Assembly (NCBI GenBank): GCA_905116865.2
Contig: CAJHNH020004602.1
Span: 1,209,378-1,273,377, forward strand
Length of the DNA: 64,000 bases
Source of the DNA: Candidula unifasciata
Taxonomy: Eukaryota; Mollusca; Gastropoda; Stylommatophora; Geomitridae
Reading direction: 5' to 3'
Within the stretch, counting starts at the first letter, position 1. The number at the start of each line of letters is the position of its first letter. The translations under genes and the position numbers were made by a program. Of this stretch, positions 25,901-40,900 are shown piece by piece. The notes below the pieces were generated by a model. It did not search any database. It saw only the letters and a program-made list of their open reading frames with translations, and was not told the DNA's origin.

Positions 25901-28900
25901 TTCATGCACACATATACATCCCCCTACTTAGAGTTTGCAGCAATAATTTAGAAACAAAATAAAATAGAGTGTGTAAACACAATTTATGCTATTCAGGAAA
26001 TAATAATATAACATCACTTCTAGGACCACAATTATGTTCACGTTATCTGCATGTTCTTCTTAAGCAAGATCGTGTTAACAATGTTTTACTACATTATCTT
26101 TTGCTGCTATAACATAATATCAACCCAAACTCCTCTTTCCTTTAAAAAATACAAATAAACACTGGACGTTTGTTATAGTCACCTAACAGGCCACATGTGT
26201 AGCAGTCACTCTGTGTTAAACTTGTGGCAGAGAGCCTAATAGAAATATTTGTTCATTATGAAAGAAACAAGTCTTAACAACCATACTTTGCTTATGTTAT
26301 CTATATGATATTAACATTATTATAATGAAAAAGTAGAGAAAAAAGTACCTCAATTGAATTAGGCTCAAACTGGTCACCTTGTCTGTACAGTGGAATTTCC
26401 TAAAACATCACAAACAAAAACCATACAAGCATTAAATGAAAGCCTGTTTTTTGTGACTGCATGAAGACATTGTTGGTGTATTGTGTGTCAGGTCTTGGTC
26501 AGATATGACTGAGCTACCGTATAACAGTAGCCGGTACCACCTGTCTTCTGATACACTGAATGTTGGGCGGTGTATACTAACCCAACAACCCATTTTGAGC
26601 CAACGGCTTCGGGCGGAGGAGCGCATTGGGGAGGATACTAGCTTTATCCTAGGAAGAGGAAATGCAATCTAAAAACTTTGCGTTATGGCAGGGCAAACCA
26701 GGCCCTTCACCTTGGCTGGCAGCTGGTCCAGGAGGGAAGCTCTGACAGGCAGACAGAGCACTGCTCTTCTGATCTGGCAGCTTCTGCAACCTGCCTCGTT
26801 CCAAACGTACTGGTTTTACCTTTCCATTGGAGTAAACAAGGCAGGTCGAGGGAGGGATCATTATGGATGGGCAACATATCGTCTCAACAATACTGCCCAG
26901 ACTTTGTGCTATGGAGAGGAGGAACTTCATCCCTGGCCTTAATCGGTCTCGGAAACAAATCGAGAAGCAGCAGTTACGGGTTATACAAGAGTTTGGATGA
27001 AACCAAAGAGAATTTTCACTTCAAAAAACAAATATATCCAAAACTAAAGACCCTTAAAAGTGTTTTGAGTTTCAACAACAGCTTGAAGATGCTTTCACTG
27101 ATATCCAGGATAACTCCACAGCAAGCCTAAAATGGGATGAAATTAGGGAGACTGTTTACAAAACAGCTGTATCAGTCTATGGGATTAGAGAAAATAGAAG
27201 TAAGGACTGGTTTGAAGCAAATAGCCAGACACTCCAACCTTTAACTGACAGCAAAAAGGCAATACTCCCCAGAAACAAGGAAAGAACAACAAGGAACACT
27301 CACTGAATTAAGAGCAGCTAGAAATCATTTGCAAAAAGTAGCTAGGCAGTGTGCCAACAACTACTGGATCCAGCTATGTGAAAGCATTCAAAATGCTAGC
27401 AGTGATGGTAATGTTAGAGGCATGTCTGAGGGGATCAAGAAGGCCATCGGTCCTACAATTAAAAAAAGTGAACCACTAAAGAATTTGAATGGGGAGATTA
27501 ATAATGACAAGAAGTAGCAGCTAGATAGATGGGTGGAACATAATCGGAGCTTTACTCAGTTGATACTAAACTAGCAGATGGTGCTCTTAATGCTCATGGA
27601 GACGCTATCAACTCTTGACTATATGGACACATTTCCAACAGTTGTAGAAGCTAGGAATGCTATTGATGAATTGGCTTCAGGTAAAGCCCCAGGCAAAGAT
27701 GGAATTCCTACTGAAATCATCAGGAGTAGGAAAGACATTCTAACCCCACACATCCATCAGCTAATAAAACTCTGCTGGCAAGAGGGAGGTTCCGTAAGAT
27801 TTCAAAGATGCAAGCATCTTAACTATGTACAAGAACAAGGGTGATCGGAGTGACTGCAATAACTACAGGGGAATATCACTGCTGTGTACTGTTGGAAAAG
27901 TGCTTGCGAGAATTGTTCTGCGAAGACTACAGATCCTGGGGGATCGCGTTTACCCTGAGTCCCAGTGTGGCTTTCGTGGGAACTAATCTACCAATGATAT
28001 GATATTTTCGTTCAGACAGTTGCAGGAAAAAGGCCGCAAAAAAAATCATCCACTGTATGTTGCTTTTATTGATCTTACCAAGGCATTTGATTTGGTTAGT
28101 CGAAAAGGTCTGTTCGGCGCACTGAAGAATATTGGGTGTCCACCTACTCTACTGAGCATTATTGAGTCGTTCCACACAGGTATGAAAGGTACAATCAGCT
28201 TTGATGGTGTAACATCAAAGGAGTTTTTAATCAAAAATGGAGTGAAGCAGGGGTGTGTACTTGCTCCTACACTCTTTGCAATATACTTTTCACTTCTTTC
28301 GACATATGCCTTTCGAGATCAGGAGGGTGGTATTTTCATTCATTCTCGATCTGACGGCAACCTTTACAATGCTCGCAGGCTGAAGGCCAAAACCAGGATA
28401 AGAAAGGTACTTATCAGACAGCAGCTGTTTGCAGATGATGCCGCAATAACCACCAACTCAGAGGAGGAGCTGCAATGTTTACTATCTGCCTTTGCTGATG
28501 CGTGCTGTGAATTTGGACTAACAGTCAGCAAAAAGAAGACAAAGGTAATGGTGCAAAGTGTCAATGACAGACCTAGTCTACATTGACGGTGAAGAGCTTG
28601 AGACAGTAGACCATTTTACCTATCTGGGTTCCATTGTGAATAGTAAACTATCGCTGGACCAAGAAATTAACATCAGGATAGGTAAGGCAGCAACAACAAT
28701 GAGTAGATTGACAAAGAGAGTTTGGGAGAACAGAAAGCTCACAATTAAAACAAAAACCCTTGTCTATCAGGATTGTGTTCTCAGCACTCTGCTTTATGGC
28801 AGTGAAACTTGGTCAACCTATTTGCACCAGGAGAAACGGCTTAATAGTTTAAGAGCAGGTACTACAAAAGTCTTTTCCATGCTCAGTCTAGGAAGGCTTA

Positions 28901-31900
28901 GGTGGCTGGGTCACACTGGGCCACACCTAGAGAATGGAGGACGGCAGAGTCCCTAAGGACATCCTATATGGTGAATAAAAGACAAGAAGAATATGTCGAG
29001 GCCGACCTGTACTACGTTATAAAGATGTGTGCAAGCGGGACATGAATGATACAGGTGTTTAGGCGGATTCATGGGAACAAAATGCAATGGACCGTGTTGT
29101 GTGGAAAGGGCATATCAGGAAGGGAATGAGACTGAAAGAAGAAATGATTGCAGAAAGGGTGAGAGCTGAGCATCTGAAAAAAAAAAAAACGGATTAAACA
29201 GAAATGGTCCTGAAATCCCATGCTATCATTGTGGAAGACTTTTCTTGACACGGGCGGGTCTTGCTGGTCACACCATGGGGTGCGAGTCTCATGCCTCCTC
29301 ATAGCGCAATATAACACTATCGTCTGGAAGGTGTCAAGGAAGCTGTAGCTAATTTCTTCTTCTTTAAGTCCATGCAGTTTGGCGTTGGTATTCATGTCTA
29401 TCCACAACCTTCTGCCTTGTGTGCCTTTAATCAACTCTAACACAGATTACCCTCCAAGCCAGGATGTCAAACTGTTCAGCATCTTTTGCCTTGGTCCCTC
29501 TGCATTTCCTTCCTTCCAGTTTTCCTACTGTCATGATGTACTCCAGTTTTCTGCTTCTCATCACATGACCAAAGAATGTAGATTGTCTCTTTCTGATGTG
29601 GGCAATCAGTTCTCTTCGTGATTTGGTTTCTTTCAAGATGTCCTTATTACTCTTTTTTAATCTGTCCAGGGTATTCTCATCATTCCTGTATAAAACTACA
29701 TCTAAATTGTTTCACTAATCGACCAACTAGCTAATATTATACCTAAATCCGGAGCTGACCATGACTCTCCAGTTATATCTAACATTTGCTTCTTCTTTGC
29801 CTGCGTTCAACCTCAGCCATGCTAAATGTTCAATTCCATCAGGGTCACAGGCAGGACCAAAGTAGCAACCAGTCCCTCCACAGCTTGTCTGGTCACTTTT
29901 GAACTCCAGGACATTTGCATTAGCGCTACGTCCCCATTTTCAGCAGGCGGCACAGAATTCAAATTCTGATGGTACCAGTAGCAGTCTGATTGTATGTCTG
30001 TCTTTCCTTACCCTTGAGTGTTGACTGTGAACAAATGCCAAGGTCACTACGCGCGGTGCAGTTTTCTTCAGATTGATGATCAATCTGCACTGCTCACTCG
30101 CTCCTAAAAGGTCTCAATAGCATCTAGCTTGTCATGCATCAATTTACCAACAAGGGGTGCAGAACAAGTCCATCTGCCTGTCTGTTTTTGAAAACACCTG
30201 CATACCCTGTACAGTATACATAAAAATGATGCTAACTACTCACCATCTCTGAAGCCATGCTTGCGACTCTGCATGGAGCATATTTTCTCAGCATGCTTTA
30301 TCAGTCTGTTACAAAAAAGATGTGTGTGTGCAGTTGGTTTTTATGACACAACAGCCTTGAAAGATGCAAAATTGGAAAAAATTCAAAAGAAATTTCTGCA
30401 AACCTTTGCATTCCATTTCTCATAGGGATACACCTCAAGGTAATTTCTGGCCAGGATCATCAAGCCCTGAGTTGTAAACTGGCAAATAAAATAGAAATGG
30501 AACAGAAATTATGATTTTAAAAACTCTGCATCAATCAAATCTTTCACTTCTATCTTTTACATCCATCTAATCTTTCACTTTTTCTTTTACATCCATCTAA
30601 TCTTTCGCTTCTGTCTTTTATCTCACACTGGAGCAAAAGTCCTCTGGTATATCATACTAAGCCCTCCAGTCATTTGGTATACCTTGTGAATCCTCTACTA
30701 TTTTTTTCAACAGACACTATTTTTTATAAAGTCATTTAGTATTTTGTGCACTGGCCTGACTGATGGCTGGTTGCTCTGTTATGAATCCTCTGGAAAGCTG
30801 TGAGTTTTAATTCCTGAATAAGATACATATTCAAGTTGACATTTATCACAGGGGCACTGGCAAAGGGTCACTATGTCGCTCTTTGAACCTTCTTTAAGCT
30901 CACACAAACCAGCAAGTATGTAAGACAGGCATTAACACTTCACAAGTAAAAAATGACCTTTATGCAGACCACAAGACCAACATAAAGGGCCCAGACATGT
31001 AAATATGGAAATTATTCCTCCCCACTACACTTAGATGGCAGAAGTGGTTTATGATGATAATGACAATATACACCTAGGCACAGTAAGCCCTAAATCTCGG
31101 CACATAAAAAAGTGCAACCTTAGCCATCAAAGTTGGCACACAAAAATCAATATCACAATTATAACTACGGCTTTCAGCAGACTGAATGTAGTCATATTTG
31201 TTTTCTTAAACAGAAGGAACAAATGTCACAAGAGTAGAGTTTCATATTAGAAAATAGCCTTGGTTATGATGCAGCACAGTACATTTGGGTGTCTGGGATT
31301 AGGCTTTGGTTTATTGTTCATTGTAGAGATCATCTTCATCGGACACGATCATAGGTGCTCCTATCTACTCCTGAGTATGTCTCCAAGTGTTTTTAGGCTA
31401 ACAACTCCCATTCTGTTCTGGCTAATGTAATGATGGGTGGCTCCCACATGGTTTTCCTGTCTTGTGGCTCCAACTGGTACACCCAGGGTAGCAGTCTATT
31501 CAGTGAAAAATCATTGGTAGGTAATGTTTATCTTACAGGTCTGTGGTATGTCCTGTCAACAGACTACAAGCCAATGCACAGAGGCAGTTTGCCAGTTTTC
31601 ATATGTGCCAAACTAACAATGATGCCAAGTCAGTACACTGGCACATCAACTATCTTTTAATAATGACATGATATATTTCCACCAATACAGCTCTAGGGTG
31701 TGTCTTATCACCACTGCTGTTTATCACCTACATCGACAGTATATGCAAGAATGCCAAGCCCATGAGTGAAAATGTTAGTAAGATCAACGAATTACTCTTT
31801 GCAGATGACCAGGCCTTGATAGCAGATACAGCCATGTAATTGCAACAACATCTAACATCCATGAATGAAGAATGTAAAACAAAAAACATGAGAATCAACA

Positions 31901-34900
31901 CTGAAAAGACAGAAGTAATGTCAATAGGGAAAAAAAAAGACAGATCTAAACATAGCAATAGAGTGCAAAGGCATTAAACAGGCATCTGAGTTTAAATATC
32001 TGAGAACTACATTTACCAAAGATGGGAAATTGGATAAAGAAATTAACATTAGATGCAGTAAAGCAAACCAAGTATTGGGACAGCTAGCCCCCCCCCCCCC
32101 CCCCCCCCCCCCCCCCCTTCTTACAGCATAAGACAATCCCAATCAGCACAAAAAGACATCTTATTCAAAGCATATTTATTCCAACTCTGTGCTACCAGTG
32201 CCAGACATGGTCACTCACAACAAACCATAAAAGAAAATTAGTAACCATGGAAATGAGATGTCTGAGAAGGGCTGTAGGAGTGACCATAAGAGATAAGATC
32301 AGGAATGAGATCATAAGAGAAAAAGTCGGCACAGAACCAATTCTAAATTACATACGAAGACAACAAGTGAAATGGTTTGCCCACTTAAAGAGAATGCCTT
32401 GTGACACCATACCATACAAAGCATACATGGAAAGAGAAGAAGGACGTAGAGCACGAGGTAGACCAAGAACAAGATGGAAGGATAACATCAGAGAAACTCT
32501 ACAACAGCACGATGTGCCTATGGTCGAGGCGGCCAGAAGAGCTAGAAACAGAACCTTATATCTCCCTTGACACCCACAGTGGTAAAAGAGGAAGTGAAGA
32601 AGAAGAAGAAGACAGCTCTAGGGTCAAATGACTTTCACAAAAATTGGTACCAGAGATGTCTTTGGGAAGAAAAGTTAGCAAAGAATTTGTTTATGTGATC
32701 AAATATCATTTGTTGACATTATCTCTCTTTTTCTTCAGCTATCGACATTTGTTAAACATTTATTTTAGCCTGGGTTACAAAAAGGATGGTGCGAAACACA
32801 ACACATACTATTCTCCGCCCTTCCTTAATAACTGGACAACACAACAGAGACTACAAAAGTGACTTGCCCCTTCTTCTGCAATATCGATTTCCACAACAGT
32901 TTCATGTCCCTGGGCATCCTGGGACACACAGGCCAGAAAGTGGCGCACGATAAATTCATACACCTTTCTCTCATTTCCCTGATGGAAGAATAAATTCTTT
33001 CATGAAATTTACAAAGAAAAGCTTCTATAGAGAGAACTAAACTGCATTTGTTTTCCAGCCTGTCTACTGTAATCTTAGCATTCCCCCTAATTATCATTAT
33101 TCTGCTGCCCTAATGACTTTCAACATGTCTATTTATACCCATATTACCATACTTACATAAATCCTGATTATTAAGGGTATCATTTTCTTTTATACTATTA
33201 CAATCTATACTGAACTTTGACAAGAGGTGATATCATTACAATGTCAATGATGCTTTTAAAAAAATCTGTCTACATTTTCACACAAGCCGGAAAACAATGG
33301 GCTTTATATTGAATATGACATCAGTAGCATTTACTTTTCAGAACATTTCTTAGTACCCATGCTAAGCTATGTTGACTCGGAAGCTTTGTCAGTTTCATTT
33401 TTTTTTTATTCCTGCCCCACGGAGGACTTGAACATGTGAGAATAATGGCGACATCCAAGCAAGTTAGCCACTGTGTCATACTGGCTGCCTGTAGAATAAA
33501 TACATACAAATACCATCTGTATAATCAAAACAAGACAAAAAGTACCTGCAGGTTGTCTGTGTACTTGAGAGGATGAATCGGAGGATGGGCTTGATCGGTT
33601 TTTGTTCCATTTCTTGGGGTGGGCCCATTATTCAGCACATTCTGAGCAAAAGCTGCAACATAAATCAGAATGTTAGTACACACCAACACTGTACTGATGA
33701 GCCTATATGTGTGGTCCTGGACTTTTGACACCCACATATTAGTTTCTCCTATGTTAGTACCACAAGCAGTCACTCAGATCATATGGACCGTCATGTTGTT
33801 CCCATGTAAAAATTGTGGATTCCAAACAATATTCTACTTCTTTCTATGAGCTGTGATCAATACACTGTCTGTTTATTATATATAATCAGTCTAATCAACT
33901 AACTCCAATCCCACTCTAGTACTGACATGTGACCATATGTTCCTCTTTTACATTAATGGAAAAACTATAAGAATCACCACTTGTAGCATCAACATTGGTG
34001 TAGCAGCTTCCCTATGGCAGAGTAGCAGTAAATCAAACCTACTGCCGCAGATGTTTGTAGCTTGCATGGGAACACCACTCCCCACAAGGATCAAATCAAG
34101 GTGGCTGCTTGCTTTACAGCATATGGAAGTCGCTGTGGTGCAGCAGCTAAAAGATGGTCATGGGTTCAAATCTGAATGCAGCCATATTTTTTCCCTTCCA
34201 ACAAAAAAAATTTACCTTGGCTCCCAGGTCTACCCAGCCTTAAAAGGGTTCCAGGCAAAAGTCATGGGAAGCAAAGGTGGCCAGTGTGACGCTGACCACA
34301 TCACCCAGAGTGCCAACTGGCATACAAAATATAGGTCTAGTCTTATATGCCTAATACATCTGAAGGTATGGAAAAGGGTCCTTTATACAGAATATAAAAT
34401 GTCTCACTAGCAAGGATTCAATGTGTGTCTATGTCAGATAAACCGGATGTTTGTCTATTTACCTTCAGTTAGACTGCCTACAAAGGCAGCAGAGACCACT
34501 GACAAAGAAATAATCTAAAGGAGCACAATATTTAGTTTGTTTCATTTTGGCAATACAAAAGCATCTGCTGCAGTGTGCAAAAAGGAACACTGCAAATACT
34601 TGACTCCCTTCCTTGATCACTTACAGCCCTGTGAAACAAGCAACATGTCATGGTATCCTCACTGCAACCCTTCCATTCATGTGATGTGTTCCCTTACACT
34701 TTACATTTGGTTGGAGCATACTAAAAATCTGGACATCACCATGACCACGTCAACTGTGTATTTAGCTTATCTGAAAAAAAAAATTGTACACGATGACTTT
34801 TTATAGTGGATATTTTCTGGGCATCTGCTTCAAAACCTCCTAAAGTTTATAGTTAATGAGCAGATGCATCCGTTATTTTTCATTACAGCTACAAACTTGA

Positions 34901-37900
34901 GATCATACCTCCCCAATCTGGATCCCTTGTTTGCTCTTCTACAAGAGAAACTAAGTCTAGATCCTTGGGAAAAATGTTAGTTTCTGTTCTGGGATAACTA
35001 ATGAAGCCCTGGGTGTACAGTTTTTCTGCAATCTTCATTGTTTCTTTAGCACTGATCTTCAGTTTTCTTGAGGACAGCTTCTCCATTTCCTGCAGACAAG
35101 AAGCAAGAGTGAAAAGTTAAAATTCCCATTTAGATAACTTCAGAAAGTCAATATCAATAAATGCAACAGTCAGTTCTAAAATAAATTCTTCCTTCACCCT
35201 TAATTCTTCATTGAAGCAGAAGGTCTTTAACTAATTCACCCAACTTCAAGTTGTATGACACTAAGGAGAAGACCTTATAAGAACTCAAATCATCAAAGAG
35301 AGCAACTGTAATTAGGAGAAGAAATGAAGACATGGATAATTTCTTCCTTGTTACCTTCCCTCTGGACATCGAGTTGGGAGTCTGTTGACAATGAAGTATG
35401 ACCTGAGACCTAATACCTGAATCAGGACATGTTATATACTATTATGTCTCTACAGACATGAAGTTATGCAGCACTGTGGCTTAATGATTAGTGAATGTGT
35501 TGAACAATTTTATGATGCTCCAGTACAAGAGTTCAATTACCTCAGCAGAGATTTTTTTAAACCATTTTGGTGGTTTTCAGACAGTATAAGCACCATGGAA
35601 GATATTGGGGCCACAGTCATGACAATATTCCTAAAGACAACAGTGAGTGCACTCTAGCCAAGCTACAAAGTGGAGACAATACAGACCCCCCCAAAAAAAA
35701 GTTTTCTTGATGTGAAGTGCCACAGCTGAAAGATGCAAGCCCTTCCCAAAACTAGGGTTTTAGACATCAAAGGAGTTAACTCATATACAGATTATTCCCA
35801 AATAACAACTATCACTACCACCTATTTTTTTTAATTTGAAAATATTACATTGTGTTTAATGATACTGAGTTATATATGCTTTGGCATAGATTATTATTAT
35901 CTCTGCTGGGAGAGATTGAACCATATGGGATAAAATCCAGGGTAATAAAGTAAATCCTCTCTCCTTTTAACACCCTGTCCATTCATATACATCACACAAA
36001 AAAGCTAGAAGACACATAAGTATTGACACATACCACAGTATCCAGGGCTACTGGCCTCCACTTGCTCTTACTCTTGCTCTTTACATCAACAACTGTTGCT
36101 AGAGGGTTCTGGACAGAAACAAATACAATCAACAATCGCTGGAACTCCATGGGTCCAAATGAGGAAACAACATTAAAGAACACAATATTCCTGAAAATCC
36201 AAACAACTGGAGTTGCCCACTCCTAAGCTGTATCCTGAACATATCTTGATATGGTCGGACCATTTACACCTTTGATCTTTTCGACAAAATAAGTCGCATG
36301 GAAACCATCAGACTGTGTTTACATAAGTAAAAAAATTTTCTAGACTCAAATGAATTTGACAAAAATTATTCCATTAACTGCAAATTTAACTTACCTCAAC
36401 ACACTGGTCATAGAGCACCTGGCAAGCTAAAAAGTTAAAAAGGCGGTTCCTGTTTATGAAAAAAGAAATAACATATTTGTAATGGCTTATACAATCTTAC
36501 TTATTCTCAGTGAACATTTCTGATATATACAAACACAGCTTTGTTAAATTTGCAATTATTTTCAATATATACTGTTTGTATCAAGTGGCTAAACTGTGTT
36601 CTTGTTCCAGGAGGTCTTGAGTGATGTGTGTACATCCATTTTTCAGACCTAGCATATTGTCTGTAGTCTAATTGCACCTCAAGTCTTGGGCATAATGACT
36701 TCAAAAGAAACATCAATCCAATCTTCACTGCAGAAGCTTACTATAAACAATCTGTTTTGAGGACTACGATGGTGATCAACAGTATCCTGGTCCCGATGAA
36801 CTAGTGCAGGTGGTGAAACATGTCTGCATTCAACATCATCATCATGTAGCCAGCTCTCCTGCCTCGTGCACTTTCTATAGCATTTCAGCTCAAAGGCCCC
36901 TATTTTCTTTCTCAAGGACTGAGAGTTAGTCCATGACTCACATCTGTATGTTGCGCTAAAAGGAAGATGCCTGCTCCCAAAATTTTGATTTCCTTGCTGG
37001 TGCTTAACTATAGACTTTTAATGCTGTTTAATCTTTGTACTGCTATATACATCCTCCTTTTTACTTCTGTCAAAAAGTCTCCATTTTTATGTATTATGGA
37101 GCCTAGATATTCAAGGTCTGTGACATGTTCAATTTCTTCATCATTTATTGTTATTTTTGGGCGACAGTCAGTTTTGTATGTGGATATTATTTTTGTTTTC
37201 TTTAAATTCAAGAATAGGTTTTGATCTTTACGTCATTTAAGCTCTAAAAGAGCCTTTAGCACAAAGGAAACCTCTCAAAATGCTTCTGTTAGTTAATTAA
37301 AAATTCCCTGTAGCAACGTATGGTGGTGAGTCAGGGATTATCTCCCAATAGTCCTTAAAAAAAAGGCGGGAGAGGGGGGGGGGGGGGGGGGGTTTTTTTT
37401 AGCTGAAATAGTATAGAAAGATTCTCAGAATACTATGGATAAAGAGAAGAAATAATGACGCTTTAAAAGACCTGAACATCAAGGAAGATTGGCTAATAAA
37501 CAGCATCTTGTCTCGGAAGCTGAATTATTATAGGTATAGCATTGGGTCGTTTTGTTTCGTTTATTTTGCTATACATTTGCGTCGGTAACTATAGACACAA
37601 CTGCGACCCGAAAATGCAAAACGAATTGTTAGTTACTGAGAAATTATTTTTCTGTGCTCTTTACGTGAAAGATAAAATCGGAAGTTATTAGGAGTTATTG
37701 GAGAGATGCCAGACTTTGACCTGAGATGGTTTTGACGCGTATAAAATAAATCGATTTTTTGGGGGGCAGCACGCAGTGAATTAAGGGTAAGTAATTTCGT
37801 AAATATCTTCTTAATTAGCCAGATTACCGCAATGTGTGTTGTATTTTTGAATTCTGCGTTAATTTTTATATAAGTGTGGGAAATTTTACAAAGATTGGCA

Positions 37901-40900
37901 ATACAGCACATGTTTAAAAAAATAGATTAGTGGCATCACTGTTTTCGCTTTAAATCCAATAACGGTAAGTAATTTTGTAAATATCTTCTTAATTAGCCAG
38001 ATTACAGCAATGTGTGTTGTATTTTTTAATTCTGCGTTAATTTTTATATAAGTGTGGGAAATTTCACAAAGATTGGCAATACAGCACATGTTTAAAAAAA
38101 TTGTTTAGTGGCATCACTGTTTTTGCTTTAAATCCAATATGTTTGCACTATGAGACCGTTTTTCCCGCTTTATAATTAACTTAAAATAATTATTAATTAG
38201 CTAACGTTATTTTAATCATTTTTTTTAAATCCACAACCATTGTAGCATTTGTTCATGCATCTGTCATTATTTAGAGCCCTTCGTATTCTCTGTTGGAGAT
38301 ATTTTTGCCTGATCACCCCCAAATCCCAATAATTAATTTAGGTCATCATTGGTAAGATGATTCTTTAGTAATTAACTTAGGATGCTTAGTAAATTGACAA
38401 TGTTATGTGAGTTACTTTTTAAACATCCACAAACATTGTACCATGTTTTCATGTGTTTGTCATTATTTAGAGCTTACAGAGTTTTATGTTGGAGATATTT
38501 TTACCTGCCATATCTTGATCACGAATTTCACAAATTTTGGCACTGAATTCAACATTTTTTTTTAAGAACAAAGCATATAAAACCTAATCTAAAACAAGAG
38601 TATAATTGTGTTTATTACAAGTGAAGCGAAGACAAAGGCTACAAAAAATCACACATTGGTCTGGCTAGACTCCCTTCCAAATAATCAGCTGCAGCAATTT
38701 GTTGATTTTGCTTTGAAACAGGCAATGAGGGTTAGACAGCTATGTGAAAGAGAGCAAGGCAATGAGAGGGTGGCTTTACTTAAAAATTATAAAGCTTGCA
38801 GAGATGCTTAGGAGAAGGAGCTGAAGGCTGCAGTAGCTCAGATAGGGTTAGTTCCTGCATTGCTACAGTTGAAAATCTTTAATGATTTAGATAGTAAGTC
38901 CAAAATTCATTTAGAGAGGTTTTTAACTGATATTTCATGTTTATCAAATGTAATACTGCGACATGTCTGGCATCAAGAGGGCCAGGACTGTGTTTACTTT
39001 GAGATGGTGAGGAATGTGGAAACCACACAAACAAAAGATAAATGTAAGAAAGTTATTGATTTGTGGTACTGGAGAGAACATGATGAGCCATCAAGTGACT
39101 TTTGTAGTATGAATGTTAAACAGTTTTTAGTCGACTTCGCACAGGAGAATTTATTATTTTTGTAAAATTGTACGTACTTGTGGTCAGTGTTTCCATCGTC
39201 CATTAGTATGTCTTACATGAATAAGAAGGTTATTATTATTGGTTTTGATTTATTATAAAAGAGCTGTTGAGCTCACACTGTCTCACGGGCTGGTATTATA
39301 TGGAAAAGGCATTTCAAAAGTGAGCTTGGTTGCTTTACTGGCAGGTTTAACAAATACTGAAGGTACACCTAATTTTGATATATGGTGTCATTTGTTTTGT
39401 GCTGCAACACATCACATGGTTTTGAGTGTTTATCAATGTATCAGTGAGTTAGCTTATTGTATATTGTATTGGTAACTTTATTTTATATTCATTTTTAGTG
39501 TGTGACTTTTTCCTGACTGTTATTCTCTGGGTCACTGCCTCTTTTCATTTTTTACCTGTCTCTGTCTTTCGACTTGTTGCTATCCCCACTGTATGTCCTC
39601 TCCTGTGGTATTCCCTGGCTCTGCTGTCTCATGCATTCAATTTGCTCAGATCCCATATAATTTTAAGCTGTCTCTGAGTGATTTTATATTCACTAAGATC
39701 AGTCCTCTGTGTGTCGACTGGTCATAATGCATACCAGTGTAAATATTATGCTCTTGGATGCTGGGCAAACATGGATACTACAATAATTTTTTTATTACAC
39801 AGTAGCTGTTGTTTTCAGAGAAGCTGTGGCGAATGTATAATCACATCAAAATCCCACGGTATATCAATCATCCATGCTGTCTCTGTTATTAGTGTATGCC
39901 TAGGCTTTTGTCGTATTTACTCCTACACAACAAGAGAGAAGCAGTGATATGTATATGAAAACAACACTCAGACTGTATAACAATGATCCTTGTTGTACTC
40001 TTCCACCTGCCAGATGGATGACTCCATAGTGGCTTTATATATATAGCAGCAGCATGTGTGAAGCTGTAGTGAATGTATAATCACATCAAAATCCCACGGT
40101 ATTTCAATCATCCATGCTGTCCCTGTCTGTCTGTCTACATTTCATATGTATCTATCTCAATTCCCCCCCCCCCCCCCATTTTTTTTCAAATGTAAGAACA
40201 TTAGTGCTATTTATTGTTATCCCTCATGTATGCACGTTATCATTCATTTCTCACTGTGGCATTATGACTAGTTGATTCTTTAAGGTGCTTCGTGTTGTAA
40301 AGACATTCACATTCATACGTCAATTTTGTTCAAAAACATACTGCCAGGTATAATGTTTTGCTTGAAAATAGTGAGCTGGCGCCATTTTCATATGTTAATT
40401 AGGTCACGTCGACTGACCTTGGTAAATTTTTATGATCTTTGTGTTCACCTTGTCGGGACGCACAATTTGATATGCATTTCGCCAGGCTCGCTGACAGATA
40501 ACCATACAGGTATAATGTTTTGCTTGAAAATAGTGAGCTGGCGACCATTTTCATATGTTAGTTAATTGCATAATGTATTATATGTTTTTAAAACATGCAT
40601 ATACAGTTAGGTCTAACTGTCCCGCCTCCAGCAATATATGGTTGCTAAGGGATTCGTTCAGAAACAAAAAAGGCCGTAAAATCAAACATTGAGTCAATTC
40701 ATCTTACTGAGTCGCAGCTGGGAAGCCATGGTTTATCCATTTCCACTACAATTTTTCTGTCGTGGTGTCCACCACTAAAATGTTAATATCTCCGCTTAGA
40801 ATCGACTTACAGGCTTAAATGAGGTACCATTGGATTTGTAATTTTAATCTTTATCTAGCTGTTATGATTTCGTAAGTAAAAACAAAATATAAAACTTTAC

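Noticed and set aside
26678..27130. 150-codon frame as an independent gene
   Set aside because: It lies in the 5' part of the decayed LINE, and downstream segments read on into LINE blocks in other frames.
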